From NCBI RefSeq assembly GCF_021026295.1, contig NZ_JAJNDA010000002.1, positions 1 through 64,000 of the forward strand: a DNA stretch of 64,000 bases. The letters run 5' to 3'. This document shows, piece after piece, positions 51,780-59,768 of this stretch; positions within the stretch are counted from its first letter, which is position 1; each line of letters starts with the position of its first letter. The position numbers and the translations under genes were made by a program. The notes beneath the pieces were generated by a model, which was not told where the DNA came from, searched no databases, and saw nothing but the letters and a program-made list of their open reading frames with translations. Source of the DNA: Actinomycetospora soli (lineage in GTDB: Bacteria; Actinomycetota; Actinomycetes; Mycobacteriales; Pseudonocardiaceae).

Positions 51780-53183
51780 TCAGCCCAGCGGCAGACGAAT
51801 CTCGAACGTCGTGCCCGCCGGCGAGGTGTGCACCCGGATGTCCCCGTGGTGCTTGGACACGACGATCCGCCACGAGATGTCGAGGCCGAGGCCGGTGCCC
51901 TCGCCGACGTCCTTCGTCGTGAAGAACGGCTCGAAGATCCGGGGCCGGACCGCCGCCGGGATACCGGGCCCGGTGTCGGCGATCTCGACGACGGCCGTGT
52001 CGGACTCTCGCCGGGTGCGGATGGTCAGCGTGCCCGCGCCGTCCATCGCCGAGCAGGCGTTGTCGATGATGTTCGTCCAGACCTGGTTCAGCTCGGCCGG
52101 GTAGCACGGCACCTGCGGCAGGTCGGGGTCGAACTCCTTGACCAGCGTGATGCCCTCGAGCTTGCGGGAGAGCATGGTGATCGTGGACTTGAGCAGGACC
52201 CGCAGGTCGGAGGCCTGGTAGGGCGCCCGGTCCAGCTGCGAGTACTGGCGGGCGGCGTTCACCAGCGTGCCGATGCGCGCGGTCGCGTCGGTGATCTCGC
52301 CCATCAGGGTCTCGGTCTCGACCGCGTACGCGATCCAGCGCACGGCCGCCCCGAGCGTCCCGTCGGGCACGGTGCGCTCCACCTTGCCGAGCCACTCGGC
52401 GTCGAGGCCGCCCGCCACGAGCACGGCCGCGAGGTCCCAGGCGCCGTCGACCCCGTGGTCGTCGAGCCAGTCGCCGACCTCGTCCTCGGCGTCGGAGGTG
52501 GCCATGGCGGACAGCTCGGGCGCGGTCGCGACGCCGAGCACCGCCTCCTCCTGCAGCTCGACCAGCTGCGAGACGACGGCCCCGTCGAGCTTGCCGGAGG
52601 CGAGCATCGCGAGCTTGTGCCGCATGCCCGCGACCCGGTCGCGCAGCGACTCGGTGGCCCGGATCGCCGCCGCGGCGGGGTTGTTCAGCTCGTGGGTCAG
52701 GCCGGCGGAGAGGGAGCCGAGGGCGAGCAGGCGCTCCCGTTCGCCGATCGCCGTGCTCGAGCGCTGCATCCCGACGGCGAGGCCCTCCACCAGGTGCATC
52801 GCCAGCGGGAACCACTCGCGCAGCCGCGCCCCGAACTCGGCGGCGGGCAGCGCCAGGAACCGCGAGTCGGCGCAGGCCCGCAGGGTGTGCTTGTACGCGA
52901 GGTTCTCGCCCTCGACGTAGGCCTCGGTGGCGCCGCCGTAGGTGCCGGGCCGGGCGCTGCGGCTGACCTCGACCTCGTCGCCGCGCACCGTCCGGATCAC
53001 GGCGATCTCGCCGTCGCAGAGCACCCAGAAGCAGCGGGCCGGGTCGCCCTCGCGACACACGTCCTCGCCGGCCGCCGCGTCGACCACGTCGGCGTGCTCC
53101 GCGATCCAGGCCAGCTGGTCCTCGTCGAGGGACTCGAAGAGGAAGAGCCGCTGCAGCGAGGCGGGCTCGAGTTCGGTTCTCAT
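51780..53183 (-). CDS. Histidine kinase with N-terminal cyclic-nucleotide-binding domain
   Basis: 467 residues, no membrane helix. Residues 10-130 are a CAP_ED domain (LQRLFLFESLDEDQLAWIAE, CREGDPARCFWVLCDGEIAV). The H-box is in LTHELNNPAAAAIRATESL and the catalytic domain has N-box WTNIIDNACSAMDG, G1 IADTGPGIPAAV, F-box FEPFFTTKD and G2 GEGTGLGLDISW. An unusual helical insert of about 100 residues separates H-box and ATPase. The ATG overlaps the stop of the upstream response-regulator/flavoprotein gene, so the two form one signalling unit. Confidence 0.9.
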   Translation of the reverse strand: MRTELEPASLQRLFLFESLDEDQLAWIAEHADVVDAAAGEDVCREGDPARCFWVLCDGEIAVIRTVRGDEVEVSRSARPGTYGGATEAYVEGENLAYKHTLRACADSRFLALPAAEFGARLREWFPLAMHLVEGLAVGMQRSSTAIGERERLLALGSLSAGLTHELNNPAAAAIRATESLRDRVAGMRHKLAMLASGKLDGAVVSQLVELQEEAVLGVATAPELSAMATSDAEDEVGDWLDDHGVDGAWDLAAVLVAGGLDAEWLGKVERTVPDGTLGAAVRWIAYAVETETLMGEITDATARIGTLVNAARQYSQLDRAPYQASDLRVLLKSTITMLSRKLEGITLVKEFDPDLPQVPCYPAELNQVWTNIIDNACSAMDGAGTLTIRTRRESDTAVVEIADTGPGIPAAVRPRIFEPFFTTKDVGEGTGLGLDISWRIVVSKHHGDIRVHTSPAGTTFEIRLPLG

Positions 53184-54832
53184 CGGTTCTCCAACCAGCG
53201 GTGCACCAGGCTCACCGCCATCGCGCCCTCGCCGACGGCGGAGGCCACGCGCTTGACCGACCCGCCCCGGACGTCGCCGACGGCGAACACCCCGGGCAGG
53301 GAGGTCTCCAGGTGCAACGGCTCACGTCCGCCGTTCCTTCCCGACGACGACGGGGTCAGGTCGGGTCCGGTCAGGACGAACCCGCGGTCGTCGCGCTCGA
53401 CGGTGCCGTCGAGCCAGTCGGTGCGCGGCTGCGCGCCGATGAAGACGAACAGCCACTGCGCGTCGACCCGCTCCTCCTCGCCGGTGGCGCGGTCGCGCAG
53501 CGTCAGCTTCTCCAGGTGGCCCTCGCCCTCGGCGGCGACCACCTCGGTCCCGGTCCGCACCTCGATGTGGTCGACGCCCTCGATCTGCTCGATCAGGTAG
53601 TGCGACATCGAGGCCGCCAGCGACTGCCCGCGCACGAGCATCACCACGCGGCGGGCGTAGCGGGAGAAGTTCATGGCCGCCTGGCCGGCGGAGTTCGCGC
53701 CGCCCACGACGTAGACCACCTCGTCGGTGCACGACGGGGCCTCGGTGGTGGCGGCGCCGTAGAACACGCCCTCGCCCGCGAACGTGGTCAGACCGGGGAC
53801 GTCGTCGAGCGTCCGGTACGAGACGCCCGTGGCCAGGACCACCGCGTGGGCGGCGATCTCGGACCCGTCGTCGAAGGTGAGGATGCGGACGCCGCCGCGG
53901 ACCCCGAGCCCGGTGACCGTCCTCGTCGTCAGGACCTCGACGCCGAACTTGACCGCCTGCCGGCGCGCGCGGTCGGTGAGCTGGGCCCCCGAGACGCCGT
54001 CGGGGAAGCCGAGGTAGTTCTCGATGCGGCTCGAGGTGCCGGCCTGTCCCCCGGTGGCGAGCGACTCGACGAGCACGGTCCGCAGCCCCTCGGACCCGCC
54101 GTAGACCGCGGCGCCGAGCCCGCCGGGACCACCGCCGACGACGGCGAGGTCGTAGAGCTCGGCCGCGGCGTGCGTGGACAGCCCGACCTGCTCGGCGACC
54201 TCGGCGTCGGTCGGCTCCACCAACGCCTTCCCGTCCCCGGTGATGACGACCGGGAGAGTCCGGTCGTCGCACCCGGCGGCCTCGAGCAGCCGCGCCCCCT
54301 CGGGGTCGTCGGCGAGGTGGAACCGGAAGGGCACCTGGTTGCGCGCGAGGAGGTCCCGCAGCTCGTAGGACCGCGCCGACCAGCGGTGACCGACGATCCG
54401 GGTGTCGGTGCTGGGCCGGTCGGGCGCCCGGCGCCACGCCTCGAGCAGCTGGTCGACGACGGGGTAGAGCTTCTCCTCGGGCGGGTCCCAGGGCTTGAGC
54501 AGGTAGTGGTCGAGGTCGACGACGTTGATCGCGGTGATCGCGGCGTCGGTGTCGGCGTAGGCGGTGAGCAGGACCCGGCGGGCCCGCGGGAAGAGGTCCA
54601 TCGCCCGTTCGAGGAACTCCACGCCGCTCATCCGCGGCATCCGCTGGTCGGCGAGGATCACCGCGACCTGCTCGCCGCGCAGCGCGATCTCGCGCAGCGC
54701 CTCGAGCGCGGCCTCGCCGGAGTCGGCCCGCACGATGCGGTGGTGCTCGCCGTACTCGCGGCGCAGGTCGCGGGCCACGGCACGGGAGACGCCGGGGTCG
54801 TCGTCCACGGTGAGGATCACGGGGCGGGGCAC
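53180..54832 (-). CDS. Response regulator fused to thioredoxin-reductase-like flavoprotein lacking CxxC
   Basis: 550 residues. Residues 1-125: receiver with VDDDPG, phosphoacceptor in VILADQRMPRMSG and LKPWD lysine. Residues about 140-215: thioredoxin-fold-like segment (VGHRWSARSYELRDLLARNQ). Residues 225-550: two-dinucleotide-binding flavoprotein (LAVVGGGPGGLGAAVYGGSE, VYVVGGANSAGQAAMNF, GVFAVGDVRGGS). Where thioredoxin reductase has CATC it reads GAATTEAPSC, so disulfide reduction in the usual way is not possible. A TTCCCGACGACGACGG copy at 53338 encodes part of the insert PSSSGRNGG. Partner of the downstream kinase. Confidence 0.88.
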   Translation of the reverse strand: MPRPVILTVDDDPGVSRAVARDLRREYGEHHRIVRADSGEAALEALREIALRGEQVAVILADQRMPRMSGVEFLERAMDLFPRARRVLLTAYADTDAAITAINVVDLDHYLLKPWDPPEEKLYPVVDQLLEAWRRAPDRPSTDTRIVGHRWSARSYELRDLLARNQVPFRFHLADDPEGARLLEAAGCDDRTLPVVITGDGKALVEPTDAEVAEQVGLSTHAAAELYDLAVVGGGPGGLGAAVYGGSEGLRTVLVESLATGGQAGTSSRIENYLGFPDGVSGAQLTDRARRQAVKFGVEVLTTRTVTGLGVRGGVRILTFDDGSEIAAHAVVLATGVSYRTLDDVPGLTTFAGEGVFYGAATTEAPSCTDEVVYVVGGANSAGQAAMNFSRYARRVVMLVRGQSLAASMSHYLIEQIEGVDHIEVRTGTEVVAAEGEGHLEKLTLRDRATGEEERVDAQWLFVFIGAQPRTDWLDGTVERDDRGFVLTGPDLTPSSSGRNGGREPLHLETSLPGVFAVGDVRGGSVKRVASAVGEGAMAVSLVHRWLENR

Positions 54833-54897
54833 GGAATCAGCCTAGGCTCGCCGTCGACCCGTCCCGGGCGGACGAGACGCGGGACGGGGTCCGGGCA

Positions 54898-55740
54898 TCA
54901 GTCCCAGCCCCAGCTGGTGTCGGCGAGGTCGGTCCCGCTCCCGCCCGAGGTCCCGCCGGGCTCGGGCACGACGGTGTCACGGATCCCCGCGACGACGCTC
55001 AGCACGAACGCGGCGCCGACCGGCGAGAGCTCGTCGGGGAGCCGGGCGGCGACCTCGTGCTTCCGCACGCTCACGCGCCAGGCCCGCCCGAGGTCGTCGA
55101 GCAGCGTCCGGCGCGGCGGGTGCCGCCGCACGTGGGTGCGCATCCGCAGCAGGCGGCCGTCGACGTCGATCTCCCAGTCCCGCCACGGGCCGCGCTTCGC
55201 GGGCCGCGCCGTCGCGACCGGGTCCCGCCCGTCGAACAGCTCGAACGCGTTCCCGCGCCGCTCGAGCCACCGCTCCTCGGTCCCGACGACGACGCTGCGC
55301 CCCTCGCGGCGATCCTTGCGGGTCCGCCCGGGCCGCTTCCCGAGGCGCGACACGGACCCGTCGAGCCGCGCGTCGAAGGAGAACGGGGAGTCGGCGTACT
55401 CGCTGGTGTGCAGCACCGACCCGATGCCGACGCCGTAGGTGCGCATGTCGTCGTCCACGCGGGAGTCCGTCGCCGCACCGATCGCCGCGTACACGGCGGC
55501 GAGCAGCAGGGGCAGCACGACCACCAGGAGGACGAACAGCACGATGCCGGTGTCGGTGATGCCGTGCCGGACCCAGGCCGTGATCACCGCGCCGAGCACG
55601 CCGAGGGACGTGACCAGCAGCAGCGCCCAGATCCAGAAGAAGCGGCTCGTGATGCGCTGCGGCCGCCGCCGGGACGCCGGACCACCACCGGGCACGGAGG
55701 GTGACGACTCCAGCCCGAGATCGTCGTGCACGCTGCTCAT
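54898..55740 (-). CDS. Hypothetical protein with N-terminal membrane hairpin
   Basis: 280 residues. Two helices at about 35-55 (FFWIWALLLVTSLGVLGAVI) and 66-90 (VLFVLLVVVLPLLLAAVYAA), then a soluble domain with WLERRGNAFELFDGRDPVAT, WRDWEIDVDGRLLRMRTHVR and a C-terminal region VGAAFVLSVVAGIRDTVV. The soluble part resembles a beta-rich LURP-like fold, but I cannot assign it. It ends 65 bp after the flavoprotein start, same strand. Confidence 0.78.
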   Translation of the reverse strand: MSSVHDDLGLESSPSVPGGGPASRRRPQRITSRFFWIWALLLVTSLGVLGAVITAWVRHGITDTGIVLFVLLVVVLPLLLAAVYAAIGAATDSRVDDDMRTYGVGIGSVLHTSEYADSPFSFDARLDGSVSRLGKRPGRTRKDRREGRSVVVGTEERWLERRGNAFELFDGRDPVATARPAKRGPWRDWEIDVDGRLLRMRTHVRRHPPRRTLLDDLGRAWRVSVRKHEVAARLPDELSPVGAAFVLSVVAGIRDTVVPEPGGTSGGSGTDLADTSWGWD

Positions 55741-55802
55741 GTCACGCAGCGTGCCTGATTTCGGTCACTCAGGGCAAGAACGTTGGGCCGTTCGAGGCTG
55801 GG

Positions 55803-56483
55803 TCAGGTGACGAGGCCCGCGACGACCAGGGCCAGCCCGGCGACCCCCGAGACCGCTCCGCCCCACGCCCACCGCCGCTGGAGCAGCAGCGAGTCCTCGC
55901 GCAGCGCCGTGGGCGCCCGGGTGGAGACGATGAACGCCTCGGTCGCGGGCGCCGCGATCACCAGCGCGCCGTCGCGGTCGTGCACCTCGCCGTGGACGTA
56001 GAGCTCCGTGCCGGGGCGCAGCACCCACTCCTCGCACACGACGGGGCCCTCCGGGCCCCACCCCTGCTCCTCCGCCACCTTCTCCGGCTGCACGGCCACC
56101 GTGCCGCGGGGATCCACGCCGATGTTGCCGGTCTCCTCGACCAGCACGAACGCGCGGTCGGAGGCCTCCTCCTCGAGCGTCCGCGAGCCGCCGTCGTGGC
56201 CGTAGGGCGTCCGGACCACCCGGCGCCACCACACGCACTCGGTACCGGTCTGCGGGGAGCGCAGCGGGCCGTCCTCGGCCGGGTGCGCGTGCCCGATGAC
56301 CGCGGCGATCCGCGAGAACCCGCCCACTGTGCCGAGGTCGACCAGGGCCTCCCGCTCGACCGCGAGGTCCTCGACCGGCGACGTGGACGCGCCGATCATC
56401 GCGTGGCGCAGGTCGACCCGGCGGTTGGCCGCCACCACGGCCGCGGCGGCGAGGGCGATGAGGACGATGCCGAAGAGCAGCAT
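55803..56483 (-). CDS. GIDE-domain-like membrane protein
   Basis: 226 residues. N-terminal helix MLLFGIVLIALAAAAVVAAN and a C-terminal helix GGAVSGVAGLALVVAGLV enclose a cytosolic domain with GFSRIAAVIGHAHPAEDGPL, TECVWWRRVVRTPYG and CEEWVLRPGTELYVHGEV. This is the pattern of GIDE domains, named from eukaryotic MULAN-type E3 ligases; bacterial members lack a RING. Function unknown. GGGAG precedes the ATG at 56483. Confidence 0.82.
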   Translation of the reverse strand: MLLFGIVLIALAAAAVVAANRRVDLRHAMIGASTSPVEDLAVEREALVDLGTVGGFSRIAAVIGHAHPAEDGPLRSPQTGTECVWWRRVVRTPYGHDGGSRTLEEEASDRAFVLVEETGNIGVDPRGTVAVQPEKVAEEQGWGPEGPVVCEEWVLRPGTELYVHGEVHDRDGALVIAAPATEAFIVSTRAPTALREDSLLLQRRWAWGGAVSGVAGLALVVAGLVT

Positions 56484-56627
56484 GGGGACTCCCGTCGTCG
56501 TCCCTCCATGGTCCACGACGGGCGCTGGGGCCCCGGTGAAGCGAGTCGGAGCCCGTCGTCACCCGGGGGGAGGCGGCGCGATCACCTGTCGGTGACGTCG
56601 GAGGAGCCGTCTACTCTGACCGGTGCC

Positions 56628-57401
56628 ATGAGCACCGTCTTCGTCGTCACCGGGACCTCCTCGGGAGTGGGTCGCGCGCTCGCGCAGTTCCTCTCCCGCC
56701 ACGGGGTCACCGTGATCGGCCTCGACCGGCGGGAGCCGCCGGACCGCGAGATCGCGCACGTGCGCTGCGACCTCACCGACCCGCGGTCGATCGACGCGGC
56801 CGTGGAGCGGCTCGACGACCGGGTCGACGCCCTCGCGAACGTCGCCGGGGTACCGGGGACCTCGCCCGCCGAGACGGTGCTCGCCGTGAACTTCCTCGGC
56901 ATGCGCCACCTCACCGAGCGCCTGCTGCCGCGCATCCAGCGGGGCGGGTCGGTGGTCAACGTGTCCTCCGCCGAGGGTCGGCACTGGGTCGCCCACCTCG
57001 CCGAGCTGCGTCCGCTGCTCGCGACGACGTCGTTCGAGGACGGTCTGCGCTGGTGCCGGGAGCGCCGCCCCGACCGGCCGGTCTACGAGCTGTCCAAGGA
57101 GGCCGTGCTCGCGTACACGACCGCCTCGTCCACGCTGACCTGGCCCGACGGCGTGCGGATGAACGGTGTGGCACCCGGCCCGGTGCGCACCCCGCAGCTC
57201 CCCGAGGTCGAGCGGTCGATGGATCCGCGGCGGCTCGCCCGCCAGCGCACGGCCGCCGGCCGGGACGCCGAGGCCGACGAGATCGCGGCCGTCGTCGCCT
57301 TCCTCATGTCGAACGAGAGCCGGTGGATCAACGGGCAGACGCTCGCCGCCGACGGCGGTGTCGCCGCGGCCACCACCTGGGCCGCCCTGCAGACCCGCTG
57401 A
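56628..57401 (+). CDS. Short-chain dehydrogenase/reductase, 3-alpha-hydroxysteroid-dehydrogenase-like
   Basis: 257 residues: FVVTGTSSGVGRALAQFL, CDLTDPRSIDAAVERL, LANVAGVPGTSP, serine in SVVNVSSAEG, VYELSKEAVLAYT (YxxxK), GVAPGPVRTPQLPE. The shortened NAD loop and YELSKEA region resemble bacterial 3-alpha-hydroxysteroid/coniferyl-alcohol dehydrogenases. NAD preference is suggested by GLDRRE. A TACTCT -10-like box (56612-56617) stands 10 bases before the ATG. Confidence 0.9.
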   Translation: MSTVFVVTGTSSGVGRALAQFLSRHGVTVIGLDRREPPDREIAHVRCDLTDPRSIDAAVERLDDRVDALANVAGVPGTSPAETVLAVNFLGMRHLTERLLPRIQRGGSVVNVSSAEGRHWVAHLAELRPLLATTSFEDGLRWCRERRPDRPVYELSKEAVLAYTTASSTLTWPDGVRMNGVAPGPVRTPQLPEVERSMDPRRLARQRTAAGRDAEADEIAAVVAFLMSNESRWINGQTLAADGGVAAATTWAALQTR

Positions 57402-57540
57402 GCCACTGAGCCGCGCTCGTGGCTCCGGTGCCGGTGGCATCGGTGCCGCCGTGTCCTCGCACGTGCGGCGACCGTCACCTCCGGGCGTGCGACCCGTTGT
57501 GTCGCACAAAGGGATCGACCGGACGGGTGAGGTGGCCGGG

Positions 57541-58449
57541 GTGCGGCAGGGACGACGAATCACGACGGTGCTCGCCGGTGCGGCGCTGCTGCTCGGTGCC
57601 GCGACCGGTGCCGCCTGGGCCGACCCGACGCCGCCGCCCGCCCCGCCGGCGCCGAGTGCGGTCACGGTGCCCGGTCCCGCCGTGCCGCTGCCCGCCCCGG
57701 TGGCCCTGCCCGACATGGCCGCCGCGCTCGGCGGCTCGATCCACCCCGGGGTGCAGCTGCGCACCAACGGCGCCCAGTGCACCGCGAACTTCGTCTTCGT
57801 CGGCGGCGGGAAGATCTACATCGGTCAGGCCGCGCACTGCTCGGGCACGGGCGCGGCCACCGAGACCGACGGCTGCACCTCGCAGTCCCTGCCGCTGGGC
57901 ACCCCGGTCGAGATCAGCGGCGCCTCGAAGCCGGGGAAGCTCGCCTACAACTCCTGGCTCGCGATGCAGGGCGCGAAGGAGACCGACCCGGACGCCTGCG
58001 CGTACAACGACCTCGCGCTCGTCGAGATCGACCCGGCCGACGTCCCCGCCGTGTCCCCGGCCGTCCCGTTCTTCGGCGGACCGACGGGCATCGACACCGA
58101 CGGCCTCGCGCCCGGTGAGCGGGTCGCGAGCTACGGCAACTCCGAGCTGCGCGGGGGCGTCGCCGCCCTCTCGCCGAAGGTCGGGGCCGCGCTCGGCGAC
58201 ACCGGCAACGGCTGGAGCCACCCGGTGCTCACCCTCACCCCCGGGGTGCCCGGCGACTCGGGGAGCGGGTTCCTCTCGCCCGACGGGACGGCCGTGGGCG
58301 TGCTCTCGACGCTGAACGCGCTGCCCGTGCCCGGCTCCAACGGGGTCGGCGACCTCGCGCGGATGCTGGCCTACGCGAAGGCCCACGGCGCCCCGGGCGA
58401 CCTCGCCCTCGCCGCCGGTGGTCCGTTCCGGACGCTCGGCGTGCTCTAG
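57541..58449 (+). CDS. Secreted trypsin-like (chymotrypsin-fold) serine protease
   Basis: 302 residues from GTG 57541 (GAGGTGG upstream). Signal peptide: basic RQGRRI, hydrophobic TVLAGAALLLGAATGAAWA, cleavage near ADP. Catalytic triad: His in YIGQAAHCSG, Asp in CAYNDLALVEID, Ser in GVPGDSGSGFLSPDG. A Pro-rich propeptide-like linker lies before the catalytic domain. Substrate unknown. Followed by a convergent hairpin; no Trypco gene is adjacent. Confidence 0.88.
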   Translation: MRQGRRITTVLAGAALLLGAATGAAWADPTPPPAPPAPSAVTVPGPAVPLPAPVALPDMAAALGGSIHPGVQLRTNGAQCTANFVFVGGGKIYIGQAAHCSGTGAATETDGCTSQSLPLGTPVEISGASKPGKLAYNSWLAMQGAKETDPDACAYNDLALVEIDPADVPAVSPAVPFFGGPTGIDTDGLAPGERVASYGNSELRGGVAALSPKVGAALGDTGNGWSHPVLTLTPGVPGDSGSGFLSPDGTAVGVLSTLNALPVPGSNGVGDLARMLAYAKAHGAPGDLALAAGGPFRTLGVL

Positions 58450-58495
58450 CACGTGAGCACTTTCCGTGGCTGGAGCCAGGGAAAGTGCTCACGTG
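58450..58495. terminator. GTGAGCACT-type hairpin between protease and alcohol dehydrogenase
   Basis: Perfect 16-bp stem CACGTGAGCACTTTCC (58450-58465) with GGAAAGTGCTCACGTG (58480-58495) and a 14-base loop. It starts immediately after the protease stop and ends 12 bp before the stop of the convergent dehydrogenase gene. Confidence 0.82.
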
Positions 58496-58507
58496 GCGAA
58501 GCCACCC

Positions 58508-59551
58508 CTAGAACGACGCGACGTCGATGACGAACCGGTAGCGGACGTCGGAGTCGACGACGCGGTCGTAGGCCTTGTTGACGTCGTCCACCGTGATCGT
58601 CTCGATCTCGGCGCCGATGTGGTGCTCGGCGCAGAAGTCGAGCATCTCCTGGGTGTCGCGGATGCCGCCGATCTTGGAGCCGGAGAGGCTGCGACGACCG
58701 TTGGCCAGTGAGAACGCGTGGATCGAGCCCGGGTTCGACGGGATGCCGACGTTGACCATCGATCCGTCGAGCGCGAGCAGGGCCACGTACTTCTCGAGGT
58801 CGAGGTCGGCCGACACCGTGTTGACGATGAGGTCGAAGGTGCTGTCGAGCGTCTCGAAGGTCGACTCGTCCGAGGTGGCGTAGTAGTGGTCCGCGCCGAG
58901 TCGCTTGCCGTCCTCCTGCTTCGACAGCGACTGGGAGAGGACCGTGACCTCGGCGCCGAGCGCGTGGGCGATCTTGACGCCGACGTGCCCGAGGCCGCCC
59001 ATGCCGATGATGGCGACCTTCTTGCCCGGGCCGGCGCCCCAGTGGGTCAGCGGCGTGTACAGCGTGATGCCGGCGCACAGCAGCGGCGCGGCGACGTCGA
59101 GCTCGACACCCTCGGGGATGGAGAGCACGTAGTTCTCGTCCACGACGACCGACTGCGAGTAGCCACCGAAGGTCTGCTCGCCGGTGTACTCGCGGCTGTT
59201 GTAGGTCTGCACCTCGCCCCGGGTGCAGAACTGTTCCTCGCCGGCCTTGCAGTTGGCGCACTCGCGGCAGGAGTCGACGAAGCAGCCCACGCCCACGCGG
59301 TCGCCGACGGAGAACTTGGTGACCTGGTCACCGACGGCGGCGACGGTGCCCGCGATCTCGTGGCCCGGCACCATCGGGAACTCCGCGCCGCCCCACTCGT
59401 CGCGGGCCTGGTGGATGTCGGAGTGGCAGATGCCGGCGTAGGCGATGTCGATGACGACGTCGTGCGGCTTCGGGTCCCGGCGCTCGATGGTCGAGCGCTC
59501 GAGCGGCTTCGAGGCGCCTTCGGTGACCAGGGCGGAGACGGTGGTCGGCAC
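58508..59551 (-). CDS. Zinc-dependent NAD(P) alcohol dehydrogenase, CAD/YahK-like
   Basis: 347 residues, GTG start with AAGGAAGG upstream. Catalytic zinc ligands in [11 protein letters not shown] and [10 protein letters not shown], structural zinc cysteines in [15 protein letters not shown], Rossmann motif [15 protein letters not shown]. Typical of NADP-dependent cinnamyl-alcohol-dehydrogenase-type aldehyde reductases (mycobacterial AdhC). A 22-bp palindrome shared with osmC lies 64 bp upstream, suggesting co-regulation under stress. Confidence 0.94.
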   Translation of the reverse strand: MPTTVSALVTEGASKPLERSTIERRDPKPHDVVIDIAYAGICHSDIHQARDEWGGAEFPMVPGHEIAGTVAAVGDQVTKFSVGDRVGVGCFVDSCRECANCKAGEEQFCTRGEVQTYNSREYTGEQTFGGYSQSVVVDENYVLSIPEGVELDVAAPLLCAGITLYTPLTHWGAGPGKKVAIIGMGGLGHVGVKIAHALGAEVTVLSQSLSKQEDGKRLGADHYYATSDESTFETLDSTFDLIVNTVSADLDLEKYVALLALDGSMVNVGIPSNPGSIHAFSLANGRRSLSGSKIGGIRDTQEMLDFCAEHHIGAEIETITVDDVNKAYDRVVDSDVRYRFVIDVASF

Positions 59552-59614
59552 GGTCTGAGGACCTTCCTTCGGGTGTCCGGGGACGGACCCATGCGGGTCC
59601 GGCCATCGTTCGAA

Positions 59615-59636
59615 GTTCGGTTGTCCACGATTGAAC
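59615..59636. promoter_or_regulatory. 22-bp imperfect palindrome upstream of the alcohol dehydrogenase gene
   Basis: Half-sites GTTCGGTTGT and ACGATTGAAC with a 2-bp spacer, matching 29496-29517 at 19 of 22 positions. It lies between the dehydrogenase start (59551, minus) and the GH88 gene start (59769, plus), so either gene could be regulated; the dehydrogenase is nearer. Outer bases TTCGAA and CTCGAA extend the symmetry. Confidence 0.5.
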
Positions 59637-59768
59637 GACTCGAACCCTGTGCGTTCGTCAGCTCACATCTGGCGACGGTCGAAACGGATGGGCCGCTCGG
59701 CGTAACGCGGACGGCTGATCGACACGACTCCGTGGTGACGATCGGTGATCACCGGGGGGAGAACGACG

